Below, in pieces: positions 34,150 to 43,584 of a DNA stretch of 64,000 nt (position 1 is the first letter of the stretch; every line of letters starts with the position of its first letter). The notes beneath the pieces are model-generated. The model ran no database searches and was not told the DNA's origin. It worked only from the letters and a program-made list of their open reading frames with translations. Both the position numbers and the translations under genes were made by a program. This DNA is from Thermococcus camini (lineage in GTDB: Archaea; Methanobacteriota_B; Thermococci; Thermococcales; Thermococcaceae). The DNA is taken from contig NZ_LR881183.1 of NCBI RefSeq assembly GCF_904067545.1, positions 342,277-406,276 on the forward strand. The letters are read 5' to 3'.

Positions 34150-37100
34150 TCAAGATGCCATTTTGTAGAAGCCCGCCCTCGGTTCGTATACACGTCCTTC
34201 GCGCTTGAGGCCTTCAAGGAGTTTTCTTATTTCTCTTTCAGTGCCAATCCCTGCCTGCTTCGCCGCCTCGAGGATATTATCCTCCGGCGCCCCGAACTCT
34301 CCCTCGCCCTCAAGGTTCTTTATTATGTCGATTAACCTGTCTATCTTGTTTATCTTCCTGGAGCTCTTGCCGACCTCCAGTATCGAGATATCGAGCGTTC
34401 CCTCCTCGTCGGTCGCTATCTTCCTTATCATCTCCTCGATTATCTGAATCGCTGCCCTGGCATCTTCCCGCGTTACCGTCTCGCTCAGCCTCATCCTCGC
34501 GTGGGCCTCGCTCAGTCTTATTAAAGCTTCCAGCTGCCTTGCCGTGACCGGAATCGGCTGAACGCCCTCCTCCTCGCCGGAGCGCTTGAAGCCCTTCCTC
34601 ATCCTGACGTAGTAGCGCTTTATCTCATCCATCGCCTCCCTGCTGAGAACGGGGTGGACGTTCTTCCTCGCGTAGGCGATGTACTTCTTGAGAAGGTCGT
34701 AGGGTATCTTCGGCGTCACCACCTCTGCCTCTCCCCTGCGGACCTTGAGTATGTGCTCCGCTATGCTCGCATCGACCTTCTCGTCCGGCTCGTCCAGGAG
34801 GAGGAAGATGAGGTCGAAACGGCTCAGCAGGGTCGGCGGCAGGTCGAGCTGCTCCGGAAGGGACTTGTGGCGGTTGAAGCGGCCGTACTTGGGGTTGGCG
34901 GCGGCTATAACGGTGGTTCTGGAGTTCAGGGTCGCTGTGATGCCGGCCTTGGAGATGCTTATCGTGTTGTGGAGAACCAGCCCGTGGGAGACGAAGAGGT
35001 GGTACGGCTCGACGGTCACGTCGTAGACCCACTCCCAGCGGTCGTTGGGGAGTTCCTCGACTTTCGTGACCCTGAGGAAGTTCACGTTTGAGTTAAGTAT
35101 TTCTTCGACCTCTTTGATTGCCCGGTTTATCTCCCTGACACGGTTATAGACTTCGTCCCTGACCACGCCCTCGATGACGGGGTCGCCTCTTTCCAGTTTA
35201 TTCCTGAAGGTTACGAATGCCATGCCGTAAAAACCTGGAAGGTGTGTCTTTGGAAGGTACTCAAAGGCCGCCCTCGGGTTCTCCTCGGCCAGCTTCAGGA
35301 GCGTCTCGGCGTGCCTCCTCAGGCCGTCGATTGTGCGCCTTATCAGGGACTCCGGAACGAGCTTATCTGCCTGAGCGTACCGTTCCGGCTTGAATTTGAG
35401 TAGTCTCCCTGCCCGGAGGAGCCGGCGTAGAACCTCAGCGGGAAGGTACCTCTCCGTCTCCACGACCTCAAAACGCCCGGGCAGGCGTCTTATCTTTGAA
35501 ACCGTGCCGATGGAGTAAAGGTAGTCCTGCCGGTCCTCAGCTTCTCCAAGCCTGCGGAACGTATCACCCTCAACCTCCGGGAGCTCGATGGGGTAAAGTG
35601 CAACACCCAGGGCTATGTCCCTCCTCCTTACCATTTCCGCCGGCTTCTCCTTTATTTCACCGCCCTCCCATACCATTATCGGGTGCTCTGGAGTGACGAC
35701 TACCTCCCTGCCGTTGGAGAACCTAATCTTTATGAACTTCTTCGGAGCTTTATGCCTGCTCACGCGGTCGGCCTTGACCTTCACAACTTCCTTCCTCTCA
35801 AGGTCGTAGGCGAGGAGCTCAAGGTTATCAACGGGTAGAATCTCGGTGTCCTTGCCGATTATTACTCTATCGCGGTTGCCCTCGATGAGCGAATCCACTA
35901 ACTCGCCTATCTTGACCTTCCTGCCGTCGGCCAGGAGAAGCTCGAAGTCGTGGTGGTAGCTCTGCTGTTCAAGTGCCTCGTGTATCGCGCTCCTGTCGCG
36001 CTCGCTCATCTTGTCGAACTCGTCAATGCAGTTGTGTACTATGATTCCCTCAGCGAGAAAGTTGTGCTCGCCCGGTACGTATAGGTCGTAGACGTAACCA
36101 TCGTAGGGAATGCGCTCGATGGAGACAATTTCATCGAGGAAGTAATCCCTCGTAGCGAGGACTTCAAGCTTAATCCTGATTTCTGGACTCAAAACATCGC
36201 CGAGCTTCTCCACGAGCTTTTTCAGCTGAATCCTGCTGGGCTGGTACCTGCCCTTGGCGTAGGAATAAACGGTGCTCCACAGTCCCCGCTCCTGTAGTAG
36301 CTTAGCCGGAACCCTTTCAATGATGTCCCTTGCGATTCTCCTTACTGGCTCGGCGGGAACTTTATCGCTTTTCGACGAGACGAGGTGCTTTTTGAGGGGT
36401 ATTTCCTTAATCTTGACGCTGTACGTCCTAATCGCGTTAAGGAGGTTTGCTACATCTTCTCTTCCTGTTATCTGAATCCTGTTCACACCCTTTCCAGGAA
36501 TTACGCGCGCGTACACGTCAAACCTGCGGAGCAGGAGTGCAAAGGCCCTGTCCATCTCTGGGTCGTTCGAAAGCAGAAACTCAACGTGAATAACTTTCCC
36601 ACTCTTGCTATTCTTGATTGAGACACAGCCGTCCGAGTCCAAGGCCCCAGCAACAAAGGCCTTCAGGGCCTCGTCGTCCAAGGAGAATGCATTCCTGAAG
36701 TTGTCTTTGGTAATGTATTCGTAGAGGTACGCGAGCAATGGTGAGCTGACGTGGAACGTAATCGTGTTGCTCTCTATCTCGTTGCCCGCCAGTTCGCTTC
36801 TTGTGGTCCTTTCGTACTCCCTCAGCTGTCCATGGTAGAAGCTCCTGAAAGCCCGCCTTAGGCTCTCAATCTGCCGGTTATGTACCTTTGACTGTACTAT
36901 GCGAACGTGAACCTTCGAGCCGTTCCGTTTTATCCACCCGTCTCCGTAAAGGAAGCCTAGGAAATAAGCGAGTTCGGGGGTTATGTACGCGACTTTGAGG
37001 CGCTCCCTGCGATAGTTTGGACCATACGTTAGGGGCCTCTCGCGCCATTCTTCATAGATTCCCAGCTCACGGAGTATTTCCCTGAACTTTCCAACACTTA

Positions 37101-38799
37101 TAGAGCCCTTCCCAGAGAGGAAATCCCTCGAAACGTTGTACTTCCTGTTGAACTCAGCGAGGCTCTTAAATCTCTTAAGAACTTCGGCCTTCAGCTCTTT
37201 CTTCTCCTCAGGAGTCAGTTTGACCTTCCAAGTGGACGGCAAGATGTCAAGTATGTAAACCCTGTTTCTCACCGAGGGAAGCTTTAGTGGGGCAACTACC
37301 TTGTCTCCAACCCTGAACTTTTCTGCCTCCTTCCACTCAAGGGTCCCGCCGTCTATGAGGAGGTGGTCTGGAGTTAGGGTTACCTCGTTGCCGGAGCGGA
37401 ACTTTAACCTCAACAGCTCGCCCTTCCAGGGCTTCCTGCGGATTATCGTGGCCTTTGATTCTTTAGTCCTCATGCTGTCCAGGTCGAGTGCGGTAACTCC
37501 CGTCTCCTTCTCCTGAATGTCCACGACCTGACCGTCGGAAATTGCTTTGTAGGATTTCTCAAGCTCGAAAAGCTCCTCTATGCGAACGTACTTCCCATCT
37601 ACCAATACCCTTGAGTTCGGGTGCAGGCAGGCGAACCCACCGTCTGCCAAGACAAGGACACCAGCCTCCAAAACCCACGAGCCTGTGAACTCGTCGCGCA
37701 CGGCTGCAGCCGTCAAACCGGCTGCGGAGCTGCTCTTTCCGCTCGTATAAATCGCTCTAGGCGCCAGATTGGCCACGTAGCGGAGAATTTGACTCTTCGC
37801 TACTCCCGGATCTCCAACAAGCAAAACGTGGCTCTCTCCTCTCAGCTTCGTCCCGTCCGGAAGAACCCTCTGCACGCCGCCGAAGAGTGCCAGAGCTATG
37901 CCCTTCTTAACTGTCTTGTGACCCCAGATGGCAGGGGCAATTGAGTCCACAATGGCATCAACGATGTCCTTTCTCTTGGCCAGCTCGCGGATCTTCTGCT
38001 CGTCCTCTGGCGAGATTTCAAGCTCCTCTATCTCCTTGCTGAGCTGTTCGATGTGGTTTACCTCCAGAACCTTCTTGAATATGGGCCTCTTGTCCTTCTG
38101 CTCCAGGATAACGCGCAGGATTCCCGTGACAAGAACCCTGTCGCCCGGCAGTGCTGTGTCCACCATGTCATCGAGCAGGATTGCATCGACAAAGCGCGGC
38201 ATCTGACCGCCTTTGAGGCTCTCCGGCCTGTCCTGAAGGCGGAAGCTCTGAAAGTTTATAAAGCGGCTCTTCTCCACGTCGAGGTCAACGTTCCTTGAGC
38301 CGCAGGCGTCGCACTTGGCAGGCTTGACGATGTTGTCGTAGGGTCTCTGAAGCCTGACCATCTCGTTGCCGCAGTCCTTACAGACAAATACCGCCTTTTC
38401 AACGAATGGTTTGACCTCGCTTACACGTGTGATGATTCCGTCAACCTGAATGAGCCGGTTTATGTGCTCGCTTCCAAGCTCCTTGACGAGGAGCGTCTTG
38501 GGGAGGTTGTAGAACCTCGCGTGGGCGGTAAACTCCTCCTTCTTCTCGATGGGGGGCTCCCTCAGGACTATCTGAATGGCATCCTCTGCCGCCAGAATAC
38601 TTTCCTCAGGGTTTTCTATCAGCTCCGCAGCCAGTTCCGGGTCGAATGAGTTGAGGTGCGTCCAGTCTATCGCGAGCGACCGTCTGGGGGTCACGGTGAG
38701 CAGGTCCTTCAGTTTGTTGAGGTAGACCTCCTTGCCCTCGTCGTCGACGTACTCCCTCAGAAAGCGCGCGTACCTCTCTATCATGTCCTCCCTGTCCAT
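34150..38799 (-). CDS. mcm: Replicative helicase MCM precursor with two inteins
   Basis: A 1549-residue precursor that would yield a mature 684-residue helicase after removal of two inteins. The N-terminal domain has a C4 zinc site (CKDCGNEM at 140-143 and CDACG at 163-166) and OB-fold strands. The AAA+ core has Walker A GDPGVAKSQIL at about 329-339. Intein 1 (533 aa) sits directly before the Walker B sequence CIDEFDKM, and intein 2 (332 aa) sits in EALEQQ/TISISKAG. Sensor 1 (TVIAAANPKYGRF), the arginine finger region (LLSRFDLIFLL) and a C-terminal winged helix follow. The ATG overlaps the stop of the GINS gene, so replication genes are translationally linked. Confidence 0.95.
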   Translation of the reverse strand: MDREDMIERYARFLREYVDDEGKEVYLNKLKDLLTVTPRRSLAIDWTHLNSFDPELAAELIENPEESILAAEDAIQIVLREPPIEKKEEFTAHARFYNLPKTLLVKELGSEHINRLIQVDGIITRVSEVKPFVEKAVFVCKDCGNEMVRLQRPYDNIVKPAKCDACGSRNVDLDVEKSRFINFQSFRLQDRPESLKGGQMPRFVDAILLDDMVDTALPGDRVLVTGILRVILEQKDKRPIFKKVLEVNHIEQLSKEIEELEISPEDEQKIRELAKRKDIVDAIVDSIAPAIWGHKTVKKGIALALFGGVQRVLPDGTKLRGESHVLLVGDPGVAKSQILRYVANLAPRAIYTSGKSSSAAGLTAAAVRDEFTGSWVLEAGVLVLADGGFACLHPNSRVLVDGKYVRIEELFELEKSYKAISDGQVVDIQEKETGVTALDLDSMRTKESKATIIRRKPWKGELLRLKFRSGNEVTLTPDHLLIDGGTLEWKEAEKFRVGDKVVAPLKLPSVRNRVYILDILPSTWKVKLTPEEKKELKAEVLKRFKSLAEFNRKYNVSRDFLSGKGSISVGKFREILRELGIYEEWRERPLTYGPNYRRERLKVAYITPELAYFLGFLYGDGWIKRNGSKVHVRIVQSKVHNRQIESLRRAFRSFYHGQLREYERTTRSELAGNEIESNTITFHVSSPLLAYLYEYITKDNFRNAFSLDDEALKAFVAGALDSDGCVSIKNSKSGKVIHVEFLLSNDPEMDRAFALLLRRFDVYARVIPGKGVNRIQITGREDVANLLNAIRTYSVKIKEIPLKKHLVSSKSDKVPAEPVRRIARDIIERVPAKLLQERGLWSTVYSYAKGRYQPSRIQLKKLVEKLGDVLSPEIRIKLEVLATRDYFLDEIVSIERIPYDGYVYDLYVPGEHNFLAEGIIVHNCIDEFDKMSERDRSAIHEALEQQSYHHDFELLLADGRKVKIGELVDSLIEGNRDRVIIGKDTEILPVDNLELLAYDLERKEVVKVKADRVSRHKAPKKFIKIRFSNGREVVVTPEHPIMVWEGGEIKEKPAEMVRRRDIALGVALYPIELPEVEGDTFRRLGEAEDRQDYLYSIGTVSKIRRLPGRFEVVETERYLPAEVLRRLLRAGRLLKFKPERYAQADKLVPESLIRRTIDGLRRHAETLLKLAEENPRAAFEYLPKTHLPGFYGMAFVTFRNKLERGDPVIEGVVRDEVYNRVREINRAIKEVEEILNSNVNFLRVTKVEELPNDRWEWVYDVTVEPYHLFVSHGLVLHNTISISKAGITATLNSRTTVIAAANPKYGRFNRHKSLPEQLDLPPTLLSRFDLIFLLLDEPDEKVDASIAEHILKVRRGEAEVVTPKIPYDLLKKYIAYARKNVHPVLSREAMDEIKRYYVRMRKGFKRSGEEEGVQPIPVTARQLEALIRLSEAHARMRLSETVTREDARAAIQIIEEMIRKIATDEEGTLDISILEVGKSSRKINKIDRLIDIIKNLEGEGEFGAPEDNILEAAKQAGIGTEREIRKLLEGLKREGRVYEPRAGFYKMAS
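34966..35961 (-). other. MCM intein 2, no recognisable endonuclease motif
   Basis: A 332-residue intein beginning with Ser947 (SYHHDFELLLADG), with block B VVTPEHPIMV, block F WVYDVTVEPYHLFVSHG and terminal VLHN followed by Thr1279. It therefore uses a Ser nucleophile and a Thr +1 residue. The middle of about 150 residues is helical and charged but lacks both LAGLIDADG motifs, so it is either a degenerate endonuclease or another insert. It probably cannot home by itself. Confidence 0.9.
36031..37629 (-). mobile_element. MCM intein 1, full length with LAGLIDADG endonuclease
   Basis: A 533-residue class 1 intein. It starts with Cys391 (CLHPNSRVL), has the block B motif TPDH, and ends with IIVHN followed by Cys924. 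The centre carries the two endonuclease motifs FLGFLYGDG (about 613-621) and FVAGALDSDG (about 715-724), both with the acidic catalytic residue, so homing activity may be intact. It is inserted at the Walker B strand, a highly conserved codon stretch. Boundaries were checked against the codons at both ends. Confidence 0.95.
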
Positions 38800-39293
38800 C
38801 ACTCCTCACCGAGCCATTCGTTCCGTATCTTCGACAGCTGAAGGTATATCCTCCTCTCCTCCGGCGACAGGCGGGAGAGGAGTTCCAGGCTGTTGGGCCT
38901 CAGCCGCACCGCCTCGAGTATCTTTCTGAATCGTATCTGTTTGAGGTGTTCAAGCTTCTTCTTCAGGTTGGCCAGTTTGGTCAGCTTGATGTTTATGGTC
39001 TCTATGCTCTCGCCCGCGTTCAGCCTCACGTAGTTCTCGAGGTAGTACATGTAGAACTCCGCCCTCTCATACAGCCCGGCCGGGAGGGACGTAAGGGGCT
39101 CGCTCTCCCTCTCCTCGGCTATGGCCCTGTCTATCTCCCCTATTATCTTATCGGTCTCGTCTATAACCTCGACCACCTTCGCTTCCCAGAGCTCCTTTGC
39201 CTTCCAATCCTCAACGAGCACGATGTCTCCGGCGCTCCAGTCCCCAAAGGGGTGGAGGATTTTAACGGGTATCACTGCCCTCCCCGTGAACAT
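38799..39293 (-). CDS. GINS complex subunit, Gins23 type
   Basis: A 164-residue replisome factor that joins MCM and the GAN/Cdc45-like nuclease in the archaeal CMG complex. It has the B-domain first, a small beta part (RAVIPVKILHPFGDWSAGDIVLVEDWKAKELWEAKVVEVID), then the helical A-domain (LYERAEFYMYYLENYVRLN, ETINIKLTKLANLKKKLEHLKQIRFRKILEAV). This B-then-A order and the adjacency to mcm are as I recall for Thermococcales Gins23. GGTGAT lies three bases before the ATG. Confidence 0.88.
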   Translation of the reverse strand: MFTGRAVIPVKILHPFGDWSAGDIVLVEDWKAKELWEAKVVEVIDETDKIIGEIDRAIAEERESEPLTSLPAGLYERAEFYMYYLENYVRLNAGESIETINIKLTKLANLKKKLEHLKQIRFRKILEAVRLRPNSLELLSRLSPEERRIYLQLSKIRNEWLGEE

Positions 39294-39399
39294 GACATCA
39301 CCCTCTCGAATATACCCCTACCCCCGGATGCTCTTAAAGTTTGCCGAGAGATGGATAAGCCTATAAGTCCCGCCGCCCTATTCCAGCGCAGGTGAGAGC

Positions 39400-39912
39400 A
39401 TGCTGATAGGTATAATGAGCGATACTCACGACAACCTCTCGGCCATTGCCAAGGCCGTTGAGCTGTTCAACGAGAGGAACGTGGAGCTGGTCATTCATGC
39501 GGGTGACTACGTCGCCCCGTTCGTTGCCAGGGAACTCAAGAGGCTTAAGACGCCGCTCAGGGGTGTTTTCGGCAACAACGATGGTGAGAGGAAAGGCCTC
39601 TACGAGGCGCTGGGCATCTACGACGAAATACTGGAAATCGAGGCCGATGGAATGAAGATGGCCGTAACCCACGGCACCGATGAGCGCATCGTCCGCGCGC
39701 TGGCCAGGAGCAGGCTCTACGACGTTGTCATAGTCGGCCACACCCACCGCTACGAGATACGTGAGGAGGGGAGAACCATACTCGTCAACCCCGGCGAGGT
39801 CTGCGGCTACGTCACCGGGGTGAAGAGCGTCGCCCTGCTCGACACCCGGAAGAGGGAGGTGCAGATAATCAACCTCGACACCGGGGAGCTTCTTGGGGCA
39901 ATGAGTCTCTAA
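39400..39912 (+). CDS. Metallophosphoesterase of the YfcE/MJ0936 family
   Basis: A 170-residue binuclear-metal phosphodiesterase. The metal-binding motifs are all visible: DTH in IGIMSDTHDN, GD in VIHAGDYVAPF, GNND in VFGNNDGE, then THG and GHTHRYE. The small size fits the cyclic-nucleotide or general phosphodiesterase group of YfcE; the natural substrate is unknown. The ATG follows GGTGAGAGC. It is divergent from the GINS-MCM operon. Confidence 0.92.
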   Translation: MLIGIMSDTHDNLSAIAKAVELFNERNVELVIHAGDYVAPFVARELKRLKTPLRGVFGNNDGERKGLYEALGIYDEILEIEADGMKMAVTHGTDERIVRALARSRLYDVVIVGHTHRYEIREEGRTILVNPGEVCGYVTGVKSVALLDTRKREVQIINLDTGELLGAMSL

Positions 39913-39998
39913 CGAGCGTCTCTAAAGCACCTTTGAATGGCTGCAGGGCTTCCTGCCTCTCGATTTTTGCCCGTTGAATCAACAGAAACGAACCGGCG

Positions 39999-40847
39999 AT
40001 GGGTATGGATGATATACTGATTCCTAAGGAAAGGCGCGACGCGGTCGTGTTGATAGGAGTGGATCGGTCGGGGAGCGTTGAATTCATCAAGGTCTACGCG
40101 GTCAGCGAGGAGAGGGCAAAGGAAACGCTTGAGGAGTTCTTCAGTGCGAAGGGTCTGTTCCCCAGCGACTACCGTCTCGTCAGCAGGGGGAGCGAGGAAG
40201 TCGGAGGGAAGGCGGCGATAACAACGAGGAGTGAGTCATCTCTGGGTGCCTCCCTCTCGAGGCTCGGCCTTCGCCTTCTCTCGAACGGCGTGCTGTACCT
40301 TGGGGGTATCGATAGGGTTTACCAGTTCACCCTTGTGAGCGAGGAACTCTACCGCAGGATAACCTCCGAGAAAGCGCTCCCGGGCCCGGAATTTGAACCG
40401 CCGGCAATACTGCCAGAGGATGTCCTCTCCCTCGGCCTGGATACGCTGGTGGAGAACCTGCGTGGGATCGAGCTGGAGGAACTCCTGCCGGAGGGCGCGG
40501 TTCTTCTGCGGGAACCTCCAGTCGATAGGGTCGCCGAGATTCTGGCAGAGGCGAGGGATTACCCGGTTGTGGTTGAGACGAAGGACGCCGGGAAATACGG
40601 GTTCCTCGATTTTCCCGTCGTGCTCAGGCTCCCCCCGCTCTCGCCGGATGAGTTCGCCGCAGAGCTGTCGGCGATGCTCGGCTTCGAGATCGGCGCGGGA
40701 TACTTCCTTGACTACCCTCCGGAGAAGTTCACCCTGAGGAACGCAAAGGCCCTCGCGCGCCTCGTCAGGGTGCTTGTGGAGAAGAGGGGTCTGGGGGAGA
40801 GGGAGGCCCTGGCCCTTGCGGTGCGGCTCAACCTTGGAAAGCTTTGA
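39999..40847 (+). CDS. Conserved hypothetical protein (282 aa)
   Basis: A soluble alpha/beta protein not assigned to a family. The N-terminal part (RRDAVVLIGVDRSGSVEFIKVYAVSEERAKETLEEFF) looks like a small ferredoxin-like fold. The middle is Glu/Leu-rich. The C-terminus (LRNAKALARLVRVLVEKRGLGEREALALAVRLNLGKL) is an all-helical bundle reminiscent of the lid of AAA proteins, although no Walker motifs are present. Its end overlaps the convergent gene by 20 bases. Confidence 0.6.
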   Translation: MGMDDILIPKERRDAVVLIGVDRSGSVEFIKVYAVSEERAKETLEEFFSAKGLFPSDYRLVSRGSEEVGGKAAITTRSESSLGASLSRLGLRLLSNGVLYLGGIDRVYQFTLVSEELYRRITSEKALPGPEFEPPAILPEDVLSLGLDTLVENLRGIELEELLPEGAVLLREPPVDRVAEILAEARDYPVVVETKDAGKYGFLDFPVVLRLPPLSPDEFAAELSAMLGFEIGAGYFLDYPPEKFTLRNAKALARLVRVLVEKRGLGEREALALAVRLNLGKL

Positions 40848-41418
40848 AGTATCGAATCACTTCTTCCCTGAACCGGGGGTTGTTTTTCCCGAGGGCCGCG
40901 TTTATCAGTCCCCTGAGCTTTTCGTCCTCCGCGATGTACACAAGCAGAAGGCCCTGGTCCGGGCTAAGCTCGCCGAGAAACCCGGTTTTTTTCAGCAGAG
41001 CATCTCTGCTTCCGGTGGTTTTTTCAAGCGCTACTATCCTTTCGAGGTACGGTTCAACTTTCTTTCTCCTCGCCTCAAACTCCAGCCAGTCTATCGCCAG
41101 CCTCTCCCCGGGGGATATGTGGAGTCCGGGACTTTCCATATAATGCCTGAGAACGTCCCTGAGCTTCGAGCCCAGCATCTTCATTCGGAACCGTTCAATA
41201 GCCCTGTAATCGTTTTGAAGGCGCTTTTTGTCCACGAGGTCGAGGGAGTCGTAGAGGGCTATCCCCGTGAGGTAGCAGAGGGCCGCGAAGGGAGCTCCCG
41301 GGAGGGTGACGCAGTTCCGCGTTACCCTGACGAATTCTCCGTGTCTTCTTTTGGACCCCTCCAGGAGCATTCCAAGGGGATAGCTCAGGCTTTTAATGCA
41401 GAACTCAAGCTCGTCCAT
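40828..41418 (-). CDS. Conserved hypothetical helical protein (196 aa)
   Basis: A mostly helical soluble protein, rich in Lys, Arg and Leu. Notable segments are VTLPGAPFAALCYLTGIALYDSLDLVDKKRLQ and ELSPDQGLLLVYIAEDEKLRGLINAALGKNNPRFREEVIRYF. No family, signal peptide or catalytic motif is recognised. The ATG follows GGTGTTAAT. Divergent from rtcA. Confidence 0.6.
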   Translation of the reverse strand: MDELEFCIKSLSYPLGMLLEGSKRRHGEFVRVTRNCVTLPGAPFAALCYLTGIALYDSLDLVDKKRLQNDYRAIERFRMKMLGSKLRDVLRHYMESPGLHISPGERLAIDWLEFEARRKKVEPYLERIVALEKTTGSRDALLKKTGFLGELSPDQGLLLVYIAEDEKLRGLINAALGKNNPRFREEVIRYFKAFQG

Positions 41419-41423
41419 ATTAA

Positions 41424-42542
<1,119 letters not shown>

Positions 42543-42589
42543 CGAAGATGTTAAATATGCGCGGAACGAAACACCTTCCGGGTGTAAGG

Positions 42590-42778
42590 ATGGAAGGTGT
42601 CGAATATATATATGACGAACACGGACGGATCAAAGGAGTCATAGTCCCTCCCGAGCTCTGGGAGAAACTGAAGGGAGAGCTCTTTGAGCCCTCGAGATAC
42701 AGGGGAATCTACAAGGGCAGAAAAGACCTTGAGAAAAGTCTCAAGGAGCTGAGGGACGAATGGGAGAGGGGTTTCTGA
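42590..42778 (+). CDS. VapB-type antitoxin
   Basis: A 62-residue protein overlapping the VapC gene by 19 bases. The N-terminal half (MEGVEYIYDEHGRIKGVIVPPELWEKL) is a short beta-strand and helix DNA-binding part. The C-terminal half (YRGIYKGRKDLEKSLKELRDEWERGF) is a charged helix that should wrap the toxin. The ATG follows GGGTGTAAGG; an ATG 14 codons upstream is possible. The overlap means coupled synthesis of antitoxin and toxin. Confidence 0.8.
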   Translation: MEGVEYIYDEHGRIKGVIVPPELWEKLKGELFEPSRYRGIYKGRKDLEKSLKELRDEWERGF

Positions 42779-43164
42779 TCGACACGAACATTTTAATCTA
42801 TTATCTCGCTGACGCCATGCCTGAGGAGGAGCTCCCTAAGGTAGAGGAAATCCTCAGGAAGAGCTTTAACGTCTCCATCATCACCAAGATAGAGTTCCTC
42901 GGCTGGAAAGGCCACACTCTGGAGGGCTTTGAGAAATCTAAGGAGCTCATAAGCTTCGCGCACGTCATACCTCTCACCGATGAGATAGCAGATATTGCTA
43001 TCGAACTCCGGAGAAAGGTTAAAGTAAAGCTCCCCGATGCTGTTATAGCGGCCACTGCATTGAGGCACAACCTCACGCTTGTTACAAAGAACGTTAAGGA
43101 TTTTGAGAAAATTGAAGGACTGAGGATATACAACCCCTTCGAAAAGGTTGATAAGAGGTGTTAG
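42760..43164 (+). CDS. VapC toxin, PIN-domain ribonuclease
   Basis: A 134-residue PIN nuclease. The acidic active-site positions are visible: Asp in FLIDTNILIYYL, Glu in ITKIEFLGW, Asp in KLPDAVIAATAL, and Asp near TKNVKDFEK. Free toxin would cleave tRNA or rRNA; bound by VapB it is silent. The gene lies head-on over the 3' part of a membrane-protein frame on the other strand, which looks broken by it. Confidence 0.88.
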   Translation: MGEGFLIDTNILIYYLADAMPEEELPKVEEILRKSFNVSIITKIEFLGWKGHTLEGFEKSKELISFAHVIPLTDEIADIAIELRRKVKVKLPDAVIAATALRHNLTLVTKNVKDFEKIEGLRIYNPFEKVDKRC

Positions 43165-43530
43165 CTCTCCATTTGCCTTTTTTATTCCGATTTCGATGCC
43201 CTTGGCTATGGCCTCTTTCATTCTCGCCTCCTGGAGCTTCAGTTTGAGTTGTTCTCTCCCGTGCCTGAGCCAGAGTAGAACTATCGCAGTAATCCCCCAG
43301 AAAACATAGCCGAGCCATGGTACGAACATCGTCATTCCTGTCGAGAAAAGCGCCATTCCTAAGGTTATGGATATCATATACTTGAAGCTCCTCTCGATGG
43401 CCTCTTCCAGCTCATAAAGTGGTGGTTCTGCCTTTTTGATAATATTTCCAGGCCAGCCGACCCACTCCGCATAGAACAGGGGAATAACGCCACCGAGCAT
43501 TAGATAGACCCCCATTTGAAAAATGTCCAT
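43165..43530 (-). pseudogene. Membrane protein gene, 3' end lost at the vapBC module
   Basis: The first 122 codons encode a plausible membrane protein: MGVYLMLGGVIPLFYAEWVGW, a charged loop, then YMISITLGMALFSTGMTMFVPWLGYVFWGITAIVLLWL and a basic helix (REQLKLKLQEARMKEAIAKGIEIGIKK). The frame has no stop where the coding character ends. It runs on as the exact antisense of vapC to about 42793. I read it as a gene truncated by arrival of vapBC; a true overlapping gene is less likely. Confidence 0.55.
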
Positions 43531-43584
43531 TTCCCTCCTCTAGGCGGGCATAATAATTGGAAAGTGGAACTCCTGCCGTTGTCT

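Noticed and set aside
34150..38799. The long MCM frame as a fusion of several proteins
   Set aside because: Both inserted blocks have intein boundary residues, splicing motifs and exact positions inside conserved helicase motifs.
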